Shown in pieces: positions 16,770 through 24,272 of a stretch of 64,000 nt of DNA. Source of the stretch: Salinicoccus kekensis (GTDB lineage: Bacteria; Bacillota; Bacilli; Staphylococcales; Salinicoccaceae); contig NZ_OBQF01000002.1 of the NCBI RefSeq assembly GCF_900220995.1, forward strand, positions 62,001 through 126,000, written 5' to 3'. The notes below the pieces were generated by a model, which was not told the DNA's origin, made no database searches, and saw only the letters and a program-made list of their open reading frames with translations. Position numbers and translations under genes: made by a program. Every line of letters begins with the position of its first letter. Position 1 is the stretch's first letter.

Positions 16770-16805
16770 AATTGTATTTACAATTATTAGAATATTCGAT
16801 ATGCT
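16770..16805 (+). promoter_or_regulatory. cstA promoter with overlapping palindromic operator candidate
   Basis: A perfect palindrome AATTGTA-TT-TACAATT (16770-16785) overlaps the candidate -35 box TTTACA (16777-16782), which is 17 bases from TATGCT (16800-16805). This placement fits a repressor or activator site controlling cstA. The regulator is not known. Confidence 0.4.
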
Positions 16806-16837
16806 TGTTTTTATATTAAACATAAGGGGGAGTCATA

Positions 16838-18577
16838 TTGAATGCTATATTGATGGCCGTCATCGGCCTTGCGGTATTCGCGCTCGGTTACCGCTATTAC
16901 TCGAAGTACATCGCAGAAAGGATCTTCAGGCTGGATCCTGATTTCATCACCCCGGCACATAAGTACAAAGACGGCGTGGATTTCGTCCCGACGAACAAAT
17001 TCGTCCTGTGGGGCCACCACTTCACTTCCGTCGCAGGGGCTGCACCGATACTGGGTCCTGCGATCGCCGTCTACTGGGGATGGCTGCCTGCATTCCTGTG
17101 GGTCATATTAGGTACCGTTTTTGCTGCAGGTGTGCACGACTTCGGCACACTGGCACTGTCGGTCCGGAATAAAGGCCAGTCCATCGGAACGATTGCAGAA
17201 AAGTTCATCGGCAGGCGCGGGAAGATTTTATTCCTGTTCATCATCCTGACACTCGTACTCATGATCAACGCGGTGTTTGCATGGGTGATCGCAAATCTTT
17301 TCATTACATACCCTGCAAGCGTCCTGCCGGTGTTCATCCAGATACCGCTGGCGATCTGGATTGGTTATGCAGCCTACAAGCGTAATATGAAGATGCTCAT
17401 CCCGTCCCTGATCGCCCTTGCGGTGATGTATGCGACCGCGATTTTGACCGCAGAAGTTTCATGGCTGCAGATCGACCTTGTGTCATATATGGGCGGTGAA
17501 GGCGGCGAAGGGTTGTTCGGCCTTGGTGCGGTGTCCACTGCATTCATGATCTGGATCGGCGTCCTGCTCGTCTATGTCTACATCGCTTCGACGCTTCCTG
17601 TATGGAAACTGCTTCAGCCGAGGGACTTCATCAACTCCCATCAGCTGTCTGTCGGATTGATCATACTGTATGCAGGTCTCCTGTTCACGAACCCGACGAT
17701 CAACGCACCGGCGACGAATGCGGATGCCGACGTTTCATGGCTGCCGCTTCTGTTCATCACGATCGCCTGCGGAGCCATTTCAGGCTTCCACGGCCTGGTG
17801 TCTTCCGGTACGTCATCCAAACAGCTGAACCTTGAAACTGATGCACGTTTCGTCGGTTACTTCGGTGCCGTCGGTGAAGGCGTGCTCGCACTGATTTCAA
17901 TCATTGCGGTCGTGACGCTGTTCAGCAGTGCTGCAGACTTTTCAGCCGTCTACTCGAGCTTTGAAGCGGCGAACGCCGGCGGGCTCGGCAACTTCGTAGA
18001 AGGTGCTGCCATTCTTGCCGGGGGTCTCGGCATCCCGGCACATATCGCAACGACGATCGTCTCCATCATCGTGGTGAGCTTTGCCGCAACCACACTCGAC
18101 ACCGCCGTCCGCCTGATGCGCTACATCATCGCAGAGATCGGTTCAGAGTATAAAGTGCCGGCACTCACGAAGAAGCACGTCGCAACATCCGTCGCGGTGC
18201 TGTCGACTGCCGCACTTGTCCTCATACCTGAAGGACCGAGCGGTTTCGGTTCCGGTGGATATCTCATCTGGCCGCTGTTCGGTACATCGAACCAGCTGCT
18301 GGCGGGCATCAGTTTATTGCTGATCACGATCTGGCTGAAACGTAAAGGTGTGAATTATCTCATCACACTGATCCCGATGATCTTCCTGCTCTTCATGACC
18401 ATGTACGCCATGTTCACGCAGGTGTTCTTCCAATGGGCATGGTACGGCGACAGCTCAAACATGCTGCTCTTCGTACTCGGCGCGATCATTTTCGTATTTG
18501 CAATCTGGATCATCGTCACAGCCATCCAGGCACTGAGCGGCAAGTTCGACGACGAGCTGGAGAAGCACAGAGATTAA
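16838..18577 (+). CDS. cstA: CstA-family carbon starvation protein / pyruvate transporter
   Basis: The start is TTG 16838, placed behind AAGGGGGAG. The 579-residue protein has about sixteen hydrophobic helices and the family signatures GHHFTSVAGAAPILGPAIAVYWG, GTVFAAGVHDFGTLALSVRNKGQSIG and FHGLVSSGTSSKQL. CstA/BtsT-type proteins import pyruvate or peptides in symport with protons. It is shorter than the E. coli protein (about 700), like other Gram-positive members. It leads a cluster with a Cys-Cys-ended small protein and an ArsA-like ATPase, all on the same strand with short gaps. Confidence 0.9.
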   Translation: MNAILMAVIGLAVFALGYRYYSKYIAERIFRLDPDFITPAHKYKDGVDFVPTNKFVLWGHHFTSVAGAAPILGPAIAVYWGWLPAFLWVILGTVFAAGVHDFGTLALSVRNKGQSIGTIAEKFIGRRGKILFLFIILTLVLMINAVFAWVIANLFITYPASVLPVFIQIPLAIWIGYAAYKRNMKMLIPSLIALAVMYATAILTAEVSWLQIDLVSYMGGEGGEGLFGLGAVSTAFMIWIGVLLVYVYIASTLPVWKLLQPRDFINSHQLSVGLIILYAGLLFTNPTINAPATNADADVSWLPLLFITIACGAISGFHGLVSSGTSSKQLNLETDARFVGYFGAVGEGVLALISIIAVVTLFSSAADFSAVYSSFEAANAGGLGNFVEGAAILAGGLGIPAHIATTIVSIIVVSFAATTLDTAVRLMRYIIAEIGSEYKVPALTKKHVATSVAVLSTAALVLIPEGPSGFGSGGYLIWPLFGTSNQLLAGISLLLITIWLKRKGVNYLITLIPMIFLLFMTMYAMFTQVFFQWAWYGDSSNMLLFVLGAIIFVFAIWIIVTAIQALSGKFDDELEKHRD

Positions 18578-18600
18578 AGTTTTAAAGGAAGGTGATGAAT

Positions 18601-18858
18601 ATGCTGGATAAAATGAAGAAGCTCATCAAGTATTATGAGGAAGTGCTGGAGATGCCGCACAGGACGGAAGTTGCACGGGAGCTCCGGGATCAGGATGATA
18701 TGTTCCTGCTCCTGCTCTACTCCGAAATGATCGGCATACCGAATCCGGTCTACTATTACACACTCGAGCTCTATCCGCACATCATCGAGGATTTCCATGA
18801 CTGGCACCTCAGGATGGGCATGGATAAATCACCACTCACAGGCATCCGTTGCTGTTGA
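18601..18858 (+). CDS. small protein ending in Cys-Cys (cory-CC-star type)
   Basis: ATG 18601 is eight bases after AAGGAAGG; ATG 18595 is also possible. The 85-residue protein has an amphipathic N-terminus, a RDQDDMFLLLLYSEMIGIPNP core and YYYTLELYPHIIEDFHDWHLRMGMDKSPL, and ends in GIRCC-stop. I recall databases naming such proteins cory-CC-star and finding them beside CstA and ArsA-like genes; this cannot be checked here. The terminal cysteine pair could bind metal, form a disulfide or be lipid-modified. It sits between cstA (gap 23) and the ArsA gene (gap 22), so a joint function with both is likely. Confidence 0.75.
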   Translation: MLDKMKKLIKYYEEVLEMPHRTEVARELRDQDDMFLLLLYSEMIGIPNPVYYYTLELYPHIIEDFHDWHLRMGMDKSPLTGIRCC

Positions 18859-18880
18859 TCAAATTGAAGGAGGATGCCGT

Positions 18881-19816
18881 ATGGACGCACTGCATCATAA
18901 AATAATATTCGTCGGCGGCAAAGGCGGCGTGGGCAAATCCACGTCCGCTGCAGCCATCGCGTGGAAACTTGCAAAAGAAAATAAAAAGACGCTCCTGATC
19001 TCGACCGACCCGGCGCACAACCTCGGCGACATTTTCTCGATGACGATCGGCGGGGAGACGGAGAAGGTCACGGACAACCTGCACGCCCTTGAGATCGATC
19101 CGGAGCGTGAAACGACGAAGTACATCAATCAGGTGAAGGAGAACATCAAAGGGACGGTGCATTCCAGCATGATCGAGGAAGTCAACCGCCAGCTCGACAC
19201 CGCAAAAGCCTCACCCGGGGCGGATGAGTCGGCACTCTTCGACAAGCTCATCTCCATCATCCTTGAAGAGGAGAAGGAATACGACCACCTCGTCTTCGAC
19301 ACCGCACCGACCGGGCATACGATCCGGCTGTTGACGCTTCCGGAACTGATGGGCGTCTGGATCGAGGGGCTTTTGAAAAAGCGCAGGAAGACGAACGAGA
19401 ACTACACCCAGCTTTTGAATGACGGCGAACCGATCGAAGACCCGATCTACGAAGTGCTGCTTGAGCGGCAGAACCGGTTTTCGAAGGCACGTGAAATCAT
19501 GCTCGAATCGGACAAGACGGGCTTCATATTCGTCCTGAACCCTGAGAGGCTGCCGATCCTCGAGACGCGGAAGGCGATAGACCTGCTCGATCAGTACCAT
19601 CTTCATGTAAGGACCATAATCGTCAATAAAGTCCTCCCGGATGAAGCGGACGGCGCTTTTCTTGAACAGAGGCGGACGCATGAGAAGGGCTATCTTGAGG
19701 ACATCGAGGAGACATTCCCGGATCAGAGGAAGATCCACGTGCCCCTGCTGCCGCATGACATCACGACACTCGATGAGCTCGATGCATTCAGCAGGCATTA
19801 CGTCCTGGAGACCTGA
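18881..19816 (+). CDS. ArsA/Get3-family ATPase lacking cysteines
   Basis: ATG 18881 follows GAAGGAGG by seven bases. The 311-residue protein begins KIIFVGGKGGVGKSTSAAA (deviant Walker A of the SIMIBI class), with STDPAHNLGDIF (switch I) and FDTAPTGHTIRLL (switch II). It contains no cysteine at all, so the arsenite-binding triad of ArsA and the zinc CxxC of Get3 are both absent; an arsenite-pump role is unlikely. Its single half corresponds to one ArsA half. Membrane-protein maturation or a CstA-coupled role is inferred from the operon. The C-terminal half of a second copy is at 60925-61308. Confidence 0.85.
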   Translation: MDALHHKIIFVGGKGGVGKSTSAAAIAWKLAKENKKTLLISTDPAHNLGDIFSMTIGGETEKVTDNLHALEIDPERETTKYINQVKENIKGTVHSSMIEEVNRQLDTAKASPGADESALFDKLISIILEEEKEYDHLVFDTAPTGHTIRLLTLPELMGVWIEGLLKKRRKTNENYTQLLNDGEPIEDPIYEVLLERQNRFSKAREIMLESDKTGFIFVLNPERLPILETRKAIDLLDQYHLHVRTIIVNKVLPDEADGAFLEQRRTHEKGYLEDIEETFPDQRKIHVPLLPHDITTLDELDAFSRHYVLET

Positions 19817-19826
19817 TAAAACATAA

Positions 19827-19865
19827 AAGAACTCTGTGCTGATATCAGCACAGAGTTCTTTTTTT
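19827..19865 (+). terminator. perfect-palindrome terminator of the cstA cluster
   Basis: A fully palindromic 34-base stem-loop (AAGAACTCTGTGCTGAT and its complement, 19827-19860) runs into seven Ts. Confidence 0.9.
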
Positions 19866-19899
19866 GCCGTCAATACGTTTAAATGTTTTTCCGCCGGCT

Positions 19900-20103
19900 T
19901 CCAAGTGTTCAGTTATGATAATTTTTAATGCTATCTGAACAGTTGGGTCCTTCAAACGTTTAGTTAGAAAGATTTTTATTGTCATCTAAACACTACGGCC
20001 TTCCAAACGTTTAGTTATGCTGATTTCTGATGCTATCTAAACACTTGCCACCTCCAAACGTTTAGTTAGACAGATTCCCAACGCTATCTAAACACTATCC
20101 CTT
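19900..20103. repeat. array C: four tandem copies of a 51-bp unit with covarying inverted arms
   Basis: Copies begin at 19900, 19951, 20002 and 20053, spaced exactly 51 bp. Copies 2-4 carry GTTTAG and CTAAAC arms about 20 bases apart; copy 1 instead carries GTTCAG and CTGAAC, a paired (compensatory) change. The units are AT-rich, unlike those of array A. The array sits between two convergent genes and between their terminators (19827-19865 and 20131-20156). Confidence 0.85.
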
Positions 20104-20130
20104 GACCAGCAGCCCTGCCGGCACAAAACA

Positions 20131-20156
20131 AAAAAAGCCGGGACGTCTGTCCCGGC
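20131..20156 (-). terminator. terminator of the esterase cluster
   Basis: GCCGGGAC (20137-20144) and GTCCCGGC (20149-20156) enclose a four-base loop; on the minus strand the stem runs into a T tract (complement of the A run from 20131). Confidence 0.85.
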
Positions 20157-20174
20157 AATCATCTAAAATATTCT

Positions 20175-21152
20175 TCAAACAAGCGACTCCAGTATCTCCT
20201 TGATCTGGCGCCTCGCCCTCGCACCTTCCCGTATCGGATACTGCGGGAAGACGTGGTTCATCATCGGATACTCATAGTATTCATAGGGCGCCCCGGCCGC
20301 TTCAAGTTTTTCAGCGAAATCGCGTGCATCGGGCAGGCAGATTTCACGTTCACCGACAAATAAGTATATCTTTGGAAGGCCCTCGAGCACCCCGTTGATC
20401 GGGGACACTTTATAATATGACGGGTCCGAGGTCCCTGCCCATATCCGGCCGATGATCTTCAGGTGATCCGGCCGAAGCATGGGGTCCATTTTTGCGTACT
20501 TGTCCATCTCGGGATGCTCCAAAGTGATATCGAGCCAAGGTGAAATGATGACGAGTCCCGCCGGCATGACCTTCCCTTCCTCGGCGAGCCACTGGGTGAA
20601 TCCGATAGCGAGTCCGCCACCCGCAGAGTCCCCGAACAATATGAGTTCATCGCTGCATTCTTCAAGCAAGTTGTCATACAGCCCAGCCACTGCATCATAT
20701 GCACTCTCATAAGAATATTCCGGCGTCTTCGGATAGATCGGCACGATGAATTCAAGCCCCGTCTCCTGGACCATCTGGTCGATGAACAGCCAGTGGAACG
20801 CGGACGGCTGGTGGATGTAGCCGCCCCCGTGCAGGTAGAGCACGCGGCGTGTGGCGGCCTTCTCCTCAGGCATGATCCTGTACACCTTCATCCCATTGTC
20901 ATAGTAGGATTCGACATCAGAACGCATAAGGTTCTCCCGGATTTTATGTTCTTTCCTGTTCTCCTTGAAGTTTTTCGCAAGCATCTCGGCATCGACATCT
21001 TCGAGGTCGAAGTTGAAGACCCGTATCAGGTCTTCCACGATCTTGCTTTCGATGCTCCTCTCCTCAAACAATGCCGCACGCCCGGCGCGTGCCGTACAGT
21101 ATAAAACCCCTGCTCCGGCGATGAGTGCAGCTGTCCTTAAAACACGTTTCAT
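20175..21152 (-). CDS. alpha/beta hydrolase, hormone-sensitive-lipase-type esterase
   Basis: The 325-residue protein has an N-terminal hydrophobic helix (about 7-25), the oxyanion motif LHGGGYIH, the nucleophile elbow FGDSAGGGLAIG, an Asp in the ICLPDARDF region and a catalytic His in YPMMNHVFPQYP. This is the HSL family of carboxylesterases acting on short acyl esters. It is the last gene of a three-gene cluster with a condensation-type acyltransferase and a DUF6320 membrane protein, suggesting ester formation and turnover at the membrane. Confidence 0.85.
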   Translation of the reverse strand: MKRVLRTAALIAGAGVLYCTARAGRAALFEERSIESKIVEDLIRVFNFDLEDVDAEMLAKNFKENRKEHKIRENLMRSDVESYYDNGMKVYRIMPEEKAATRRVLYLHGGGYIHQPSAFHWLFIDQMVQETGLEFIVPIYPKTPEYSYESAYDAVAGLYDNLLEECSDELILFGDSAGGGLAIGFTQWLAEEGKVMPAGLVIISPWLDITLEHPEMDKYAKMDPMLRPDHLKIIGRIWAGTSDPSYYKVSPINGVLEGLPKIYLFVGEREICLPDARDFAEKLEAAGAPYEYYEYPMMNHVFPQYPIREGARARRQIKEILESLV

Positions 21153-21191
21153 TCAATCATTCCTTTCGATTCCGCACCCTTTGGCACGGTG

Positions 21192-21848
21192 TTACAGATG
21201 AAATCTTCTCCCGAGCTGTGTCATGAATGACCGGTTGGCAAACAACAGGAGCAGCGTAAATACCGTCACCGCGAACACGGCCGCGATGATACTCGGCCAG
21301 AGCACGTCCGCAAGGCCGGAAAAATAAAACACGAGCGGCAGGAAGCCGAGTGCAATCATGATGAGCAGGAAGCTCAAGTAGCTGGTCCATTTCAGTCGCA
21401 CCGTCAAAATGATGATCGATATCACGAGGATACCCGCGACGATGAGGAATGGAACCGCATAATTCACCGACCACTGGAAATCACCGGATAAGAAGTCGAT
21501 CACCAGCAGCACAAGGGTGAGGCTCACGACCTGGGCGGTGATCTTGCCGCCGATGTGTGAGGCCGACAAAATCGTATGCGTCAGTGACACCACGACATAG
21601 AATACGCCAATTGCCACATAGAACACCCACAGGAACTGGGGGATGACGATGATATTGATGGCGAGGCATATGAACACCGCAAGGGCGCCGAGCAGTATCG
21701 CAAGCCTCGATATATTGGTCCGCTTCTTCTGAAGTTCGGGGTCGTAGTATGGATACCATGCAGCCCCTCCGCCCTCGACGAGGTTTTCGCCGCACAGCGG
21801 GCAGTGGCCGTCTTTTGTCCATACATCACAGTTCGGACATTGGTTCAT
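21192..21848 (-). CDS. zinc-ribbon membrane protein, DUF6320-like
   Basis: The 218-residue protein starts with a zinc ribbon, CPNCDVWTKDGHCPLCGENL (two CxxC), then a charged linker and six transmembrane helices. This layout matches DUF6320 proteins, which are usually encoded beside alcohol-acetyltransferase-like genes, as here. The start codon overlaps the end of the upstream acyltransferase gene by four bases (ATGA), implying translational coupling. Function unknown. Confidence 0.75.
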   Translation of the reverse strand: MNQCPNCDVWTKDGHCPLCGENLVEGGGAAWYPYYDPELQKKRTNISRLAILLGALAVFICLAINIIVIPQFLWVFYVAIGVFYVVVSLTHTILSASHIGGKITAQVVSLTLVLLVIDFLSGDFQWSVNYAVPFLIVAGILVISIIILTVRLKWTSYLSFLLIMIALGFLPLVFYFSGLADVLWPSIIAAVFAVTVFTLLLLFANRSFMTQLGRRFHL

Positions 21849-23122
21849 CGCACTTCACCCCATTCGTTCGAATATACCTCGACATCGAGGCCGGTGATTT
21901 CGGTGAGCGATTTGAAGAATGCACGGATGATGTCCGCCTCTTCAATCGACCGGGCGAACGTGATCGTGAGCCTGCCATTCAATGTGCCGATGGCGGCATT
22001 GATCGGACTTTTACGCGTCGGATACAGTATGACTTCCATCCTGTCCACATGGGGCTTTAGGGATTCCGGCAGCGCGATGTTGCCGAGGTTCGAGAAAGTC
22101 ATCGTCTTCGAACGTTCCCCGTACTGGTTGAACCCGATCCGCATGATCGGATACTTCACAAGCACCGGCAGGGCCCGGACGATCCACTTGCCCTGCAGCG
22201 AGACGAAGCGGTCGATCCCCGCCTGCAGCATATTTTTATCGGTATGGCTGATGAGCTGCCCGGTCACCTCTTTAATGATGTCTTCAAGGTGCATATACCC
22301 GTCCATCGGCACCCCGATGTTCGCAACAGAAAAGAAATTCCTGAGCGTCACCGAAGGGAACTGCCGGCGCAGGCTGATCGGCAGTGCAATCGAGACGGTG
22401 CCATCCGTCATATCCCGACGCATCCTCTCCTCGTGGATCGCCTGGATCAGCACGCTCGTCAAAAATCCGGTCAGCGATGTCCCCCGGCTTTTGGCGAAGG
22501 CATTGAGCGCCGTGCCGTCCACCACGCCGTGCGTGACATGGATGCCCGGCGGCTCAAAGGCGGTGCCTTTGATCTGGTAGGCCTTCTCCGCCCGGCCCGC
22601 CTGCCGCAAGGCCGTATCGGACGAGGCATAACGCTCGAAACTGTCCTCCATCTCCTCAGGCTCGGGTGCATCTTCCGGATCGAGTATCACCCCGTCCGTC
22701 TCCACTTCTTCACCTCTCTGTACCAGGTACTGGTAGACGAGTGTCTTCAGGAACTCCACCGCACCGCCGCCGTCGGTCAGCGAATGGAAGATCTCCACGG
22801 AAATCCGCTTTTCGAAATAAAGGACCCGTATCAGGTAGGCATTATTCTCCTTCCTGTCTATCGGTGAGCATGGATGGCCCGTTTCGGGCTTCACCAGCAG
22901 CTGTTCATCATTATGTTCCATGAAGTCCCAGAACAGCCCCTTCCTCACCCGCACGGTGAGCGTCGGAAAACGCACCGCGACGATATCTAGTGCCTCCTGC
23001 AGGCATTCGGGCTCCACCGTTTCATTCATGATCATGGACACCCTGAATACCGAGGAGTTGGTCGCACTCGAGACCGCATGAAAAATCTTTCCTGTATTAT
23101 CTATCCTGTACCACTGATCCAT
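21845..23122 (-). CDS. condensation/alcohol-acetyltransferase-like acyltransferase
   Basis: The 425-residue protein has the catalytic HxxxDG motif (IFHSLTDGGGAVEF) of CoA-dependent and carrier-protein-dependent acyltransferases, the N-terminal DNTGKIFHAVSS segment, and an FSNLGNIALPE C-terminal lobe motif corresponding to the structural DFGWG region. It may esterify an alcohol or a lipid/sugar hydroxyl; the substrate is unknown. It heads a tightly coupled cluster with the DUF6320 and esterase genes. Confidence 0.75.
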   Translation of the reverse strand: MDQWYRIDNTGKIFHAVSSATNSSVFRVSMIMNETVEPECLQEALDIVAVRFPTLTVRVRKGLFWDFMEHNDEQLLVKPETGHPCSPIDRKENNAYLIRVLYFEKRISVEIFHSLTDGGGAVEFLKTLVYQYLVQRGEEVETDGVILDPEDAPEPEEMEDSFERYASSDTALRQAGRAEKAYQIKGTAFEPPGIHVTHGVVDGTALNAFAKSRGTSLTGFLTSVLIQAIHEERMRRDMTDGTVSIALPISLRRQFPSVTLRNFFSVANIGVPMDGYMHLEDIIKEVTGQLISHTDKNMLQAGIDRFVSLQGKWIVRALPVLVKYPIMRIGFNQYGERSKTMTFSNLGNIALPESLKPHVDRMEVILYPTRKSPINAAIGTLNGRLTITFARSIEEADIIRAFFKSLTEITGLDVEVYSNEWGEVR

Positions 23123-23191
23123 CCGCTCACCTCCTTATATTCACTGTTCATTAAATTATAGCATCCAGGGATGATAAATGCGGCATGAATG

Positions 23192-23220
23192 AAAAAAGAC
23201 ATCTGCCGAAGCGGCAGATG
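23192..23220 (-). terminator. terminator of the SDR gene
   Basis: CATCTGCC (23200-23207) and GGCAGATG (23213-23220) with a five-base loop; the minus-strand copy runs into TTTTTT. Confidence 0.8.
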
Positions 23221-23238
23221 CCCTGATTCAATCCTGAT

Positions 23239-24003
23239 TTACATTGAAGTGTAGCCGCCGTCCACGTTCAAAACGGTACCCGTGACATACGAGGATAAGT
23301 CGGATGCCAGCCAGAGGTTCGCTTCTGCGACTTCATCCGCCTGGGCAAAACGCCCGAGCATGCTCAGTTGTTTTGCATACTCGTCCGGATCGAAGCCGAA
23401 CTGGTCGAGCGCACCCCGGAGCATCGGTGTATCGATTGCACCCGGCGCCACACTGTTAATGCGGATGCCTTTAGGTGAGTAGTCCATCGCAGCCTGCTTG
23501 GTGAGGCCGATGACGCCGTGCTTCGCCGCCACATAAGCCGGGTTCGTCGGCTGCGGACGGATGCCGCTGACGGATGAGGTGTTGATGATGGAACCTTGTG
23601 TGCCGTCCTCTTCCATCTGTTTCAATTCATATTTCAGGCAGAGCGCGACACCGTTCAAATCGACCGACATCAGTTTCTCGTAATAATCGAAGTCCATGTC
23701 CGCGATCGGTTTGTCGTCCGGCGTGATTGCCGCATTGTTCACGGCAACGTCGAGCTTGCCGAACGCCTCCACCGTCTTCTGCACCATCTGTTTTACGGAC
23801 TCTTCATTGGAAACATCGACTTTGACGAAAATCGCTTCACCGCCGTCTGATTTGATCTCCTCTACGACTTTGTTGCCTTCTTCTTCATTCATGTCTGCAA
23901 CGACCACTTTCGCTCCGGCTTTACCGAATTTCAAAGCCGTCGCTTTCCCCATGCCCATTGCAGCTCCTGTAATGATTGCTGATTTGTTTTCCAGAGAAAT
24001 CAT
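23239..24003 (-). CDS. classical SDR family oxidoreductase
   Basis: The 254-residue protein has the cofactor loop TGAAMGMGKA, the NNAA motif, the catalytic Ser-Tyr-Lys set (NTSSVSG, YVAAKHG) and the C-terminal GTVLNVDGGYTSM. The Asp after strand 2 (VVADMNEEEG) favours NAD over NADP. Substrate unknown. It is monocistronic with its own terminator. Confidence 0.9.
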   Translation of the reverse strand: MISLENKSAIITGAAMGMGKATALKFGKAGAKVVVADMNEEEGNKVVEEIKSDGGEAIFVKVDVSNEESVKQMVQKTVEAFGKLDVAVNNAAITPDDKPIADMDFDYYEKLMSVDLNGVALCLKYELKQMEEDGTQGSIINTSSVSGIRPQPTNPAYVAAKHGVIGLTKQAAMDYSPKGIRINSVAPGAIDTPMLRGALDQFGFDPDEYAKQLSMLGRFAQADEVAEANLWLASDLSSYVTGTVLNVDGGYTSM

Positions 24004-24129
24004 TGAAACGCCTCCTGAATTGAATTTTTCTACATCTCAATTATAACATCCAAAGCCTTAAAATCCGTCATCCCCGCATGCTGGAAGTTACAACTTTGTG
24101 AATTTAATCACTATTTTTGATTTTCGATT

Positions 24130-24210
24130 TTATATGTCGTCTGTGATCTGCTCTATGAAATACTTGTCATGTGAAGTGACAATGCTCGAGTGCTTCAATA
24201 AACCGGTGGA
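24130..24210 (-). pseudogene. C-terminal remnant of an ABC-F/ABC ATPase
   Basis: Reading leftward from 24210 gives a short open stretch ending STGLLKHSSIVTSHDKYFIEQ-ITDDI-stop. The VTSHDKYF piece matches the H-loop region (VSHDRYF) that follows Walker B in ABC-F proteins, and the following residues match their usual continuation. Nothing upstream of it is preserved and it has no start or ribosome site. Confidence 0.5.
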
Positions 24211-24212
24211 AT

Positions 24213-24240
24213 AAAAAAAGACACCTCTGACCGAGATGTC
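24213..24240 (-). terminator. terminator of the amidohydrolase gene
   Basis: GACACCTC/GAGATGTC arms (one mismatch) with a five-base loop; the minus strand continues into a run of seven Ts. Confidence 0.75.
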
Positions 24241-24272
24241 CTATATATTCAATACCCCTTATTTCTCCCTAA

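Noticed and set aside
18881-19816. Arsenite-efflux ATPase arsA
   Set aside because: No cysteine anywhere, only one half present, and no arsB, arsC, arsR or arsD nearby.
5431-20103. CRISPR arrays at the three tandem repeat loci
   Set aside because: Whole units repeat with diffuse substitutions; there is no constant repeat alternating with unique spacers, and no cas genes nearby.
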